13,447 nucleotides of DNA. Origin: Acidobacteriota bacterium. GTDB taxonomy: Bacteria > Acidobacteriota > Blastocatellia > Pyrinomonadales > Pyrinomonadaceae. A program made the translations under genes and the position numbers. This document shows, one piece after another, positions 7,050 to 13,423 of this stretch. The notes under the pieces were generated by a model. The model did not search any database and was not told the origin of the DNA. It saw nothing but the letters and a program-made list of their open reading frames with translations. Position 1 is the first letter of the stretch, and the number at the start of each line of letters is the position of its first letter. Location: the NCBI GenBank assembly GCA_013813755.1, contig JACCRD010000073.1, positions 1-13,447 on the forward strand, in the 5' to 3' direction.

Positions 7050-8411
7050 ATGACTTTGTTTCTGAAAATTTTTCTCTGGTTCTGGCTGGCAATCGCGGTA
7101 GTGGTCGGCGTTTTGACGCTGGTTAACTGGACTTTGCAGACTGAGCCGCTGGTGCGGCAGTGGCAGTTGGTGGCGAGCGATATGATGAATATCAACACTG
7201 AAACAGCGGCGCAGATTTTTGAAGCCGAAGGGAAAATAGGTTTAGACGCGTTTCTTGCAAGGCTCGAAAATTCAGAGCGAGTTTTGGCAGTCGGATTTTT
7301 TGACCAAAACGGAAACCAAATCGCGGGCGGTAAATTTCCGGTCAGCGTCGAAAACATCATTCAAAAAGCGCTCGACAGCGGAAATGCGGAATTTGACAGA
7401 ACAACTCCAGAGACCATCATTGCTAAAAAAACTGTCTTGAAAACCGGCGAAAATGTTGTTCTCGTTTCGCAATCGGAGCGCTTTAGACCAAACAATTTTT
7501 CGCGCAGTCCGCAAACCCAGATAATCCAATTTGGTTTGGTTATATTAGCCGCCGGTTTGTTTTGCTATGGTTTGGCATATTATTTAACCACTCCGATTGT
7601 TAAACTTCGCCGCGCCACAAGGGAGTTTGCCGACGGCAATTTGCAAACGCGGGTGGTGGATAAAATCGGAAAAAGACGCGATGAATTATCCGGTCTGGCA
7701 AAGGATTTTGATGAAATGGCGGAGCGAATCGAATCACTCGTGAGGACGGAAAAGCGTCTGACACAGGACATTTCCCACGAGTTGCGTTCACCGCTCGCGC
7801 GTCTGAACGTCGCGCTCGAACTTGCTCGCGCCAAAGCTAATCCGGAAACCGCGACTTTGATGAACCGCATCGAAAATGAATCAAAACGCTTAAACGAAAT
7901 GATTTCGCATCTTTTAATGCTTTCAAAGCTCGAAACTGATTCACAGACTTTTGAAAAAAGGCGAATTAATCTGACAAAACTATTTGAACAGATTGTTTCC
8001 GACGCCGATTTTGAAGCCAACGCGCTTGGCAAAGCGGTAAAAACTTTGCAAAAAGACGAAGCGGAAATCTTCGGCAATGAAAATCTTTTGAGAAGCGCCA
8101 TCGAAAATGTTTTACGCAACGCAGTTCGCTATACGAAGGACGAAACGACAGTTGAAGTTTCGCTCAAAAAAGAAAATAAAAAAATCTCTGTAATTGTCAG
8201 AGATTTTGGCGCGGGCGTGCCGGAAGCGGATTTGAAAAAGCTGTTTCGCCCATTTTACCGCGTGCAGACCGCGCGAGACAGAAAAAGCGGCGGCATTGGT
8301 TTGGGTTTGGCGATTGCCGAACGCGCTGTTAACGCCCACAATGGTGCGATTGAAGCGCAAAATACAAATGACGGCTTAGTTGTAAAAATTGATCTGCCGT
8401 TGCTTGCCTAA
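7050..8411 (+). CDS. Sensor histidine kinase, CpxA-like
   Basis: 453 residues. Topology is that of a classical membrane sensor: first membrane helix about 5-27, periplasmic domain about 28-156, second helix about 157-180, then a HAMP linker (TTPIVKLRRATREFADGNL, 180-198). The H-box is RLTQDISHELRSPLARL with phospho-acceptor His243, nearly the CpxA pattern. The ATPase part has an N-box (ENVLRNAVRYT; N353, N357), G1 box DFGAGV (385-390), F-box FRPFYR and G2 box GGIGLGL (414-420), so the enzyme looks fully active. It should phosphorylate the preceding CpxR-like regulator in response to an envelope signal. The ATG at 7050 has no good Shine-Dalgarno sequence and instead directly follows an inverted-repeat arm. 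Its TAA (8409-8411) shares bases with the TAG of the convergent membrane protein gene. Confidence 0.95.
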   Translation: MTLFLKIFLWFWLAIAVVVGVLTLVNWTLQTEPLVRQWQLVASDMMNINTETAAQIFEAEGKIGLDAFLARLENSERVLAVGFFDQNGNQIAGGKFPVSVENIIQKALDSGNAEFDRTTPETIIAKKTVLKTGENVVLVSQSERFRPNNFSRSPQTQIIQFGLVILAAGLFCYGLAYYLTTPIVKLRRATREFADGNLQTRVVDKIGKRRDELSGLAKDFDEMAERIESLVRTEKRLTQDISHELRSPLARLNVALELARAKANPETATLMNRIENESKRLNEMISHLLMLSKLETDSQTFEKRRINLTKLFEQIVSDADFEANALGKAVKTLQKDEAEIFGNENLLRSAIENVLRNAVRYTKDETTVEVSLKKENKKISVIVRDFGAGVPEADLKKLFRPFYRVQTARDRKSGGIGLGLAIAERAVNAHNGAIEAQNTNDGLVVKIDLPLLA

Positions 8412-8791
8412 ATTTCGCGGGCGCGTCGAGCGTCAATAAAAGATTTGACGCATATAATTACAAAAACAAGGCAAATCAGAGCCATTATCAATTGCGAAAC
8501 AACCGCTGCCGGACGCTCTGCTGTACCCGCAATCAGCGCCGGAATTTTCAAAAAGCTGCTCGCCGTCGCCAGAAAACCGAGAAGTCCGATAACAACCGCG
8601 CCGTGCATTATGTGTTTCCGTAAATTTTCCATACTCTGCGCCGCCGCGCCGAGCGCTGCAAGAATTAGCCCGAACAAAGCCGGAATTAAAGCCGTCAGAC
8701 TCGCACTCCCGTCATTCGTCATTCCGTAAAAATAACCGCCGAGTCCAAGTACAATCAAAAGCACGCCGCAAACTATCGTTGTCAAAGGCAT
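8408..8791 (-). CDS. Unrecognised small four-helix membrane protein
   Basis: 127 residues from the ATG at 8791-8789, preceded by GAGGTG (plus bases 8801-8806). A TTG at 8821 would add 10 residues but places the ribosome site inside the coding region, so it is rejected. Four hydrophobic segments are visible: about 3-25 (TTIVCGVLLIVLGLGGYFYG), 31-52, 62-82 and 98-117. A polar stretch (QSMENLRKH) between the second and third and a basic C-terminus (DARRAREI) suggest an inner membrane protein with the ends and the middle loop in the cytoplasm. I do not recognise the family and see no catalytic motif. It is convergent with the sensor kinase: the tetranucleotide CTAA at 8408-8411 contains both stop codons. 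A terminator at 8868-8910 separates it from the upstream hydrolase, so it is probably a single-gene unit. Confidence 0.78.
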   Translation of the reverse strand: MPLTTIVCGVLLIVLGLGGYFYGMTNDGSASLTALIPALFGLILAALGAAAQSMENLRKHIMHGAVVIGLLGFLATASSFLKIPALIAGTAERPAAVVSQLIMALICLVFVIICVKSFIDARRAREI

Positions 8792-8845
8792 TTTAATTTT
8801 CACCTCAAATAAATTTGTCAAACAAATAAAATTTAACAGAGAAAC

Positions 8846-8864
8846 GGTTAAATTACGATTAACC
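8846..8864. promoter_or_regulatory. Possible operator palindrome before the small membrane protein gene
   Basis: GGTTAA (8846-8851) and TTAACC (8859-8864) form an inverted repeat with a 7-base spacer, in the short region between the hydrolase terminator and the start of the membrane protein gene. Its size and location suit a dimeric repressor site, but an arm of six bases in AT-rich DNA can occur by chance and no other copy was noticed in the window. Confidence 0.2.
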
Positions 8865-8867
8865 CCA

Positions 8868-8910
8868 AAATTAAGGAAGCTGCGCTCATAAAGCGCAGCT
8901 TCCTTAATTT
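8868..8910 (-). terminator. Perfect 19-bp hairpin terminator of the hydrolase gene
   Basis: AAATTAAGGAAGCTGCGCT (8868-8886) pairs without mismatch with 8892-8910 around a 5-base loop. It begins 18 bases beyond the hydrolase stop codon at 8929, and on the minus strand the GC-rich upper stem is followed by TTAATTTT, so it should stop that transcript before the downstream membrane protein gene. Confidence 0.85.
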
Positions 8911-8928
8911 ATAAATCAAACGGAAAAC

Positions 8929-10866
8929 TTATTTGCGACGAATGGGCAGAGCGATATTAGTAGCATTGTTGATTCCGAAATAAACTCTTTGTGTCGCTTT
9001 CCGAAAATCCGTTTCTTTGGCTTCAAAAATATTCGGCACAAAAGTCTGCGGATTTCGGTCGGTGAGCGGAAACCAACTGCTTTGAATCTGCACCATAATT
9101 CGGTGTCCGGCTTTGAATGTATGATTTATTCCCGGCATCGTAAAATTGATTTTTTCTACGCTATTCGGTTTCATCGCCTGCGGTTTTTCAAAACTGTTTC
9201 TAAAACGGGCGCGAAACGGCTCGCCGCGGACCAGCATTTGGTAGCCGCCCATGTGTTTTTTGGTGTCGGGATTGGCGCCCAGATTGTCCGGGTAAACGTC
9301 AATCAGTTTAACGACGAAATCCGAGTCGGTTCCGCTGGTTGAGACAAACAAATTCGGTTTGATGTCGCCCGATACGGTCAAATCTTCGGTTAGAACTTCG
9401 GTTTCATAAGTTACAACATCCGGACGGCGCGAGGCAAAACGCTGGTCATCGGTCATATATTCGCGCGTCATCCCGATTGAAACGTCTTCGGTAAAGGGCA
9501 CGGGGTGCGCGGGGTCGGACACGTATTCGTCAAAACTGTTCGCCGCCGTTGGCTTGACAAACGACAGACCGCCTTTATTCTGCAAATAAAGGAGACGCAT
9601 TTCTGTATTGAGCGGACTCCAGCGGTCATAAAACTTCCATTCATTTGTGCCGGTTTCAAAAACATTCGCTTCCTTGATATTTTTGATGTCACCTTTATTT
9701 TTTAGAAAATAATTGAAGAAGGGAAGTTCGAGCTGCGTGCGATAAAACTCCGCCGTGCTGGCGCCGAAATCAACATTGCCGATTGATTTCCCGGTCGAAC
9801 GCGCCCACCCGCCGTGAACCCAGGGTCCCATTACGAGGACGTTAAAAATGTTCGGATTCTGCCGCTCGATATATTCGTAAGTCTTGAGTGCGCCGTATAA
9901 ATCTTCGGCGTCAAACCACCCGCCGACAGTCATTACCGCCGCTTTGACGTTTCTCAGTTTCGGCAGAATATTGCGCTCCTGCCAAAACTGGTCGTAATTC
10001 GGATGCTGAGTCATCTCATTCCAAAATTTGATGTCTGTATTAAGCTGTTTACGATAAATGTCGTCGGCATTGGCGAGCGAACCCATTTCGAGAAAATATT
10101 TATAGCCATCGCGCGTGTTATGCGCGAAAGGTTTATTTGTTGAAGTCTCCGGCGTGACGGGAACGGGTCGCGGCTGACCGAATCCCGACAAAAAATTGTA
10201 TGCGTGCGGAAGAAAAAGCGCCCCGTTGTGATGAAAATCGTCACCGATAAACCAGTCGCCGATTGGCGCTTGCGGTGAAGCGGCTTTGATTGCTGGGTGC
10301 GAATCGATGATTCCCGCTGAGGTGTAAAAACCCGGATACGAAATCCCGTAAATTCCAACCCTGCCGTTATTATTCGTAACGTTTTTGGTCAGCCATTCAA
10401 CCGTGTCAAAAGTGTCCGTACTTTCGTCAATTTCAGTTTTTGAGCGGTTGGCGATGTCGGGACGCATATCCATAAATTCGCCTTCCGACATCCAGCGCCC
10501 GCGCACGTCTTGATATGCAAACACAAAACCTTCCCGCGCATATAAATCCGACGGACCTAAACTCGTCTTCAGACGGTCTTTGCCGTCTTTATCTTTTCCA
10601 TAAGGCGCGACCGTATAAGGCGTACGCGAAAGCATAATCGGATATTTTTCCGCTTTGCTGATCGGCTCATAAATAACCGTAAATAGCTTAATGCCGTCGC
10701 GCATCGGAATAGACACTTCGCGTTTTGTGTAATTGGCTTTAACAAAATCGGCAAGTTCCTGTTGCGCTGGTGTTAATTGCTGCTGTCCTTGCGCCGAAAC
10801 TAAAATTTGGCACAAAGCAAAAGTTAAAAAGAGGCAATACAAACTTCTTAAACAATTGATTTTCAT
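8929..10866 (-). CDS. Exported CocE/NonD-family serine hydrolase, alpha-amino acid ester hydrolase type
   Basis: 645 residues from the ATG at 10866-10864, supported by GGAG (plus bases 10876-10879) 9 bases upstream and by a signal peptide (hydrophobic 6-22, cleavage near VSA|Q). The frame is open 60 codons further up but lacks these signs. The S15/CocE fold is clear: VSIPMRDGIKLFTVIYEP (51-68), RTPY (81-84), YQDVRGRWMSEG (118-129), nucleophile S176 in GISYPG, acid D319 in GGWFDAEDLYG and His351 in GPWVHGGW. The oxyanion tyrosines (Y84, Y177) and a carboxylate cluster (D209/D210, E321, D322) fit alpha-amino acid ester hydrolases, which bind a free alpha-amino group and act on aminoacyl esters and beta-lactams such as ampicillin. 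The C-terminal part is the family's jelly-roll. It stands alone, with its own terminator. An Xaa-Pro dipeptidase or glutaryl acylase is a less likely reading. It is expected in the periplasm; the natural substrate is unknown. Confidence 0.9.
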   Translation of the reverse strand: MKINCLRSLYCLFLTFALCQILVSAQGQQQLTPAQQELADFVKANYTKREVSIPMRDGIKLFTVIYEPISKAEKYPIMLSRTPYTVAPYGKDKDGKDRLKTSLGPSDLYAREGFVFAYQDVRGRWMSEGEFMDMRPDIANRSKTEIDESTDTFDTVEWLTKNVTNNNGRVGIYGISYPGFYTSAGIIDSHPAIKAASPQAPIGDWFIGDDFHHNGALFLPHAYNFLSGFGQPRPVPVTPETSTNKPFAHNTRDGYKYFLEMGSLANADDIYRKQLNTDIKFWNEMTQHPNYDQFWQERNILPKLRNVKAAVMTVGGWFDAEDLYGALKTYEYIERQNPNIFNVLVMGPWVHGGWARSTGKSIGNVDFGASTAEFYRTQLELPFFNYFLKNKGDIKNIKEANVFETGTNEWKFYDRWSPLNTEMRLLYLQNKGGLSFVKPTAANSFDEYVSDPAHPVPFTEDVSIGMTREYMTDDQRFASRRPDVVTYETEVLTEDLTVSGDIKPNLFVSTSGTDSDFVVKLIDVYPDNLGANPDTKKHMGGYQMLVRGEPFRARFRNSFEKPQAMKPNSVEKINFTMPGINHTFKAGHRIMVQIQSSWFPLTDRNPQTFVPNIFEAKETDFRKATQRVYFGINNATNIALPIRRK

Positions 10867-11090
10867 AATTTTTGTCTCCAAAAGATAAGGAAGGATTTTA
10901 TCTCGGCTCATTTTCGCGCAAATAAAAAATAGATTCAAGTTAAACCGAAACTGTTTTGATAAAATTAGCGCTTGACTTCTATTTTTACAATTAACAGAAC
11001 TTACGAGCGCACGTTTCATACACAATGCCAGGGCTGATATTTTCATCCTTACTTATACTTGTATTTTTTTACATACTTTTTGAAAATAAT

Positions 11091-11119
11091 TTGTTAAACT
11101 GAAAACCTCAAAGGTTAAT
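11091..11119 (+). promoter_or_regulatory. Candidate promoter with internal palindrome for the Cys/Asn-rich protein
   Basis: TTGTTA (11091-11096), a 17-base spacer and GTTAAT (11114-11119) give four of six matches at each box. The predicted start, near 11126, falls at the foot of the first leader hairpin. A palindrome AACCT-CAA-AGGTT (11104-11116) lies across the spacer and the -10 box, where a repressor could compete with polymerase. Confidence 0.3.
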
Positions 11120-11126
11120 GACACGA

Positions 11127-11194
11127 GCCGTCTTCTCCTCTTGTAAAATTATAAAGACGGCATTGGGTACTTCAAATTCATGCTCACAGCATGA
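11127..11194 (+). promoter_or_regulatory. Structured leader: two hairpins before the Cys/Asn-rich protein
   Basis: Hairpin 1: GCCGTCTT (11127-11134) pairs with AAGACGGC (11154-11161), an 8-bp stem with a 19-base loop. Hairpin 2: TCATGCT (11178-11184) pairs with AGCATGA (11188-11194), a 7-bp stem with a 3-base loop. Neither is followed by a T tract, so they are not simple terminators. The ribosome site GAGG (11211-11214) and ATG (11223) lie just downstream, leaving room for mRNA stability or translation control. No known riboswitch class was recognised. Confidence 0.45.
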
Positions 11195-11222
11195 CTGACC
11201 AAAATTTAAAGAGGCTAGAATT

Positions 11223-11744
11223 ATGAAGAGATTTACTTATACGGTTTCGGCATTGGCATTAGCATTGTTCGCTATGGTGTTATTTATTTCGCCGGTAATC
11301 AGCGGGCAGCAGGATTCCCGCGGGCAATGCCAAAAAGAATGCACGGAACAATTTCAGGCTTGCAAACGAGCGGCAAATGCAAATCAAGAGCAGTGCAAAC
11401 AAGCATTCAAGGATTGTAAAGACGCTTGCAAGAAAGGTAACAGCAATACCAACGGTAACATGAATGGCAATACCAACGGTAACATGAACGGTAATATGAA
11501 TTCCAACATGAATGGTAATACTAACGTGAATGGCAACACCAACATGAATACTAACGGTAACATGAACGGTAATTCGAATATGAATACCAATGGTAATGTC
11601 AATTCAAATATGAATGGCAACACAAATTCGAATACCAATGATAACCGACCGGGCGTAAGACGCGGACGAAATCCAAACCCCGGCACGCCGCGTGGTCCTG
11701 TTAATAAAAACACGAATACCAATAGCAACAGCAACAGACCATAA
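11223..11744 (+). CDS. Secreted six-cysteine protein with Asn-X alternating repeat tail
   Basis: 173 residues, ribosome site GAGG 8 bases before the ATG. A signal peptide covers residues 1-28 (cleavage near ISG|QQ). The mature N-terminus (about 29-71) is a charged, probably helical segment with six cysteines at 36, 40, 47, 58, 65 and 69. Their spacing is C-x3-C-x6-C-x10-C-x6-C-x3-C, symmetrical about the centre, as expected for an antiparallel helical hairpin tied by disulfides. From 73 to 141 every odd residue is Asn and the even ones are mostly Gly, Met, Thr or Ser, giving a 69-residue low-complexity tract. A basic Pro/Arg segment (RPGVRRGRNPNPGTPRGP) and a second short Asn-X run (161-171) end the protein. 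No family is assigned; similar Asn-repeat proteins are, as far as I recall, seen in Acidobacteria. It is a single-gene unit with its own leader and terminator. An extracellular or surface role is inferred. Confidence 0.85.
   Translation: MKRFTYTVSALALALFAMVLFISPVISGQQDSRGQCQKECTEQFQACKRAANANQEQCKQAFKDCKDACKKGNSNTNGNMNGNTNGNMNGNMNSNMNGNTNVNGNTNMNTNGNMNGNSNMNTNGNVNSNMNGNTNSNTNDNRPGVRRGRNPNPGTPRGPVNKNTNTNSNSNRP
11439..11645 (+). repeat. In-frame coding repeat of 6/12-base units (Asn-X-Asn-X)
   Basis: Degenerate tandem units such as AACGGTAACATG and AATGGCAATACC encode the alternating Asn tract. Units vary at synonymous positions (AAC/AAT, GGT/GGC), so selection appears to act on the protein rather than on identical DNA, but units remain similar enough for slippage and length change. 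Confidence 0.85.
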
Positions 11745-11806
11745 ATGTTGACTTTGATAATTTATTCATGCTTTGCAACTCAGGTGAAGTGATTTTGCAG
11801 AAAAAC

Positions 11807-11846
11807 AAAGCCTCGCAATCAAACGCGAGGCTTTTCGCTTTTTTAC
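11807..11846 (+). terminator. Strong Rho-independent terminator of the Cys/Asn-rich protein gene
   Basis: AAAGCCTCGC (11807-11816) pairs perfectly with GCGAGGCTTT (11825-11834) over an 8-base loop, followed by TTCGCTTTTTT. It lies about 60 bases after the stop codon at 11744. On the minus strand it also follows the kinase gene and may act in both directions. Confidence 0.88.
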
Positions 11847-11852
11847 AATTGT

Positions 11853-11921
11853 TACGCGTTTTTCAAGCTCTTTGCGAACGCGGTCGTCTTTTTTATGAAT
11901 CAGCGCGTCAACCGATTTAAA
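11853..11921 (-). pseudogene. Possible 3' remnant of a small gene split by the kinase gene
   Basis: Directly beyond the kinase stop codon, the minus strand reads FKSVDALIHKKDDRVRKELE followed by KRV, a charged amphipathic stretch with GC-rich third codon positions (GAC, GCG, CTG, CGC) like the older genes here and unlike the kinase. It has no start of its own and the frame then runs on into the terminator at 11807-11834, so the original end is unclear. Together with the fragment at 13206-13353 it could be one interrupted small gene. The evidence is composition and reading frame only; 23 codons are few, so chance is not excluded. Confidence 0.3.
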
Positions 11922-11931
11922 CAAAATAAAA

Positions 11932-13197
11932 CTAAAATTTAATCTTACTAAGAACAGATTGTTTTATCTCCATTTCTTTTTTCTTTCTTTCAATATCTGC
12001 TTGAAGCGTTTGTCTATTAATACGTTCCTGTTCTTTAAGTTCCCACTCTTTCTTGCTTTTATACTCTCTGTTTGTGTTTTCTAAGAACTTCGGAAAAGTT
12101 TCAGCTATTTGAGGTGCATCATGTTGATTAGCTCTAATTGAAGCAGTATTTCCTTGAAAGGAAAAATTTTGAGGATGCGCTCCCTGAATATATTGAAAGT
12201 ATACTTTTGGATCTCTAAACATGTAAAACCATTGGGTGTTAACGACAACATGATTAAGTTTGAAAATTAAACTGCCATTATCATAATCAACGTCAACTAT
12301 TTTTACAGGTTCAGCAATAAGAATATCGTCAACTTCAGAGGTTGGAACAACAGTTTTTTCAAGTTGACTGATTTTTTGGCGTTGAATAAAATCATTTTGC
12401 CTTCCAATTAATTCCTGTTTAATTGAATCAATTGAATTTGGTCTGTTATCTGGAGACTGTTGAACCATTGAAGTTACCAAATCATCAAGGTATGAATAAT
12501 TTGGCGCGACTGTTGCGATTGTTTTATGTCCTGTGCCTTGTAAAACATCTCCGGTAAACATTTCATTCAACATTAATCCGAGAGCATAAATATCAGCTTT
12601 ACTATCTACACTTACACCTTTCCGCCTTTGTTCCGGCGCAGCGTATTCAAAATTAGCTAATCTTGAATTTGGTTTAGTTTCTATGTTGGTGTGAAGATTT
12701 TCCTCCTCAAAATGAGCGACACCTAAATCTGCTATAAGCAATCTATAAGTATTTTCATCATGCAAAACATTTTCAGGTTTCAAATCTCTATGCCAAACGC
12801 CTTTTAAATGCAGAGCCTCAACACCGTCTAAAATCTGAGTGAAATATGGCAAAACTTTTTCAGATGGAATCTTATTAGTAATTAGAGTTCGTAGAGTTTG
12901 GCTGTAAAGAGGCATGACATAAAAAGGAATTTTCTTTTCCTCATCAATCCTAAAACCTTTATCTAAAACTGTAACAATATTGTCGTGACGATTCTTTGAA
13001 AGAAAATCCATTTCGTTCTTAAATCGTTTAACTTTATCGGTTGAAACAACTCCTGCTGAAAGAATTTTAAGTGCAAATGTTTTGGAATCTTGGTCAGTTA
13101 CTTCATAAACACTTCCAGCCCCGCCTTCTCCTAACTTTTTAACTGATTTATAGGAGTTAGACATTGTTTCAAATTCAGGGTTTTTTATTTTTGCCAT
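11932..13197 (-). CDS. Soluble eukaryotic-like Ser/Thr protein kinase with unrecognised C-terminal domain
   Basis: 421 residues. The kinase domain (about 16-265) appears complete: glycine loop LGEGGAGSVYEV (22-33), ATP-lysine K44 in FALKIL, helix-C Glu62, catalytic loop HRDLKPENVL (136-145, D138), metal site D157 in ADLGVAHF (DLG instead of the usual DFG), YAAPEQ (185-190), DIYALG (202-207) and the NRP Arg252. There is no membrane segment and no PASTA, FHA or TPR repeat. Residues about 290-375 form an unrecognised, aromatic-rich, mostly beta segment (VDVDYDNGSLIFKLN, NTQWFYMFRDPKVYFQYI), followed by a highly charged probable coiled coil (377-415). The gene is visibly AT-richer than its neighbours (roughly 35 percent GC in lines counted by eye), which suggests transfer. 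The ATG at 13197 lacks a ribosome site. Host-like coding fragments lie immediately on both sides. Substrate unknown; regulatory or defence roles are both possible. Confidence 0.9.
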   Translation of the reverse strand: MAKIKNPEFETMSNSYKSVKKLGEGGAGSVYEVTDQDSKTFALKILSAGVVSTDKVKRFKNEMDFLSKNRHDNIVTVLDKGFRIDEEKKIPFYVMPLYSQTLRTLITNKIPSEKVLPYFTQILDGVEALHLKGVWHRDLKPENVLHDENTYRLLIADLGVAHFEEENLHTNIETKPNSRLANFEYAAPEQRRKGVSVDSKADIYALGLMLNEMFTGDVLQGTGHKTIATVAPNYSYLDDLVTSMVQQSPDNRPNSIDSIKQELIGRQNDFIQRQKISQLEKTVVPTSEVDDILIAEPVKIVDVDYDNGSLIFKLNHVVVNTQWFYMFRDPKVYFQYIQGAHPQNFSFQGNTASIRANQHDAPQIAETFPKFLENTNREYKSKKEWELKEQERINRQTLQADIERKKKEMEIKQSVLSKIKF

Positions 13198-13205
13198 AAA
13201 TTTTT

Positions 13206-13353
13206 AAGGTTGATCTCAGCGATGCGGACAGACATCGAACCCAGATAGGCGAACAACGCGCCTTTGCCCAAAACTTTCTCCAAACCGTTGATTAGCGCGA
13301 TTGAATAATACGTCAGCACGCTGTTTTTATTATTCGGAATTTTGTCAAAACAT
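13206..13353 (-). pseudogene. 5' remnant of a small gene, frameshifted at its start
   Basis: The minus strand reads CFDKIPNNKNSVLTYYSIAL, then INGLEKVLGKGALFAYLGSM and SVRIAEIN, ending within about 12 bases of the kinase ATG. Third codon positions are GC-rich, as in the resident genes. The frame is open from 13367 to 13185 but has no ATG at the front. An ATG at 13353-13351 lies one base out of frame, and removing one T from its TTTT run (plus bases 13347-13350) would give a sensible start MFDKIPNNK. So the gene appears broken twice: by a one-base shift and by loss of its 3' part at the kinase junction. The family is not recognised; the stretch ALINGLEKVLGKGALFAYL looks like a packed helical domain. 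It might instead be an intact start using a rare codon. Confidence 0.45.
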
Positions 13354-13390
13354 TTTAAAGTAAATCTCTAAATTTCTCCAACTAAAAAAA

Positions 13391-13417
13391 TAGAGGGCAG
13401 CTTTTAACTGCCCTCTA
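13391..13417 (-). terminator. Rho-independent terminator of the gene entering from the right edge
   Basis: TAGAGGGCAG (13391-13400) pairs perfectly with CTGCCCTCTA (13408-13417) around a 7-base loop. On the minus strand the stem is followed by TTTTTTTAG, a classic terminator. It lies 6 bases past the stop codon proposed at 13424-13426 and separates that gene from the broken gene and kinase. Confidence 0.85.
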
Positions 13418-13423
13418 AATGTA

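Larger units (their letters stand above)
10867..11222. other. Divergent intergenic region between the hydrolase and the Cys/Asn-rich protein
   Basis: This 356-bp stretch holds no convincing gene. The hydrolase side carries its ribosome site (10876-10879) and a short AGATAA/TTATCT inverted repeat (10883-10888 with 10898-10903) just upstream that could fold in its leader. The other side carries a candidate promoter, an AACCT-CAA-AGGTT palindrome (11104-11116) and two leader hairpins, annotated separately. Open codons upstream of the hydrolase ATG are not supported by a ribosome site. Confidence 0.6.

Noticed and set aside
7580..8119. A 179-codon open frame on the minus strand opposite the sensor kinase
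   Set aside because: Ser/Arg-rich low-quality protein that is the shadow of the conserved H-box region; no start signals.
10867..11046. Sixty extra N-terminal codons of the hydrolase
   Set aside because: They precede a clear ribosome site plus signal peptide at 10866 and look non-coding.
11439..11645. Repeat array considered as CRISPR or a satellite
   Set aside because: Units of 6/12 bases without unique spacers, in frame within a gene with a signal peptide; it is a coding repeat.
11384..11734. Hydrophobic Leu/Phe/Val-rich open frame antisense to the Asn repeat
   Set aside because: The apparent membrane protein is only the complement of AAC/AAT and ATG codons in the repeat; no ribosome site.
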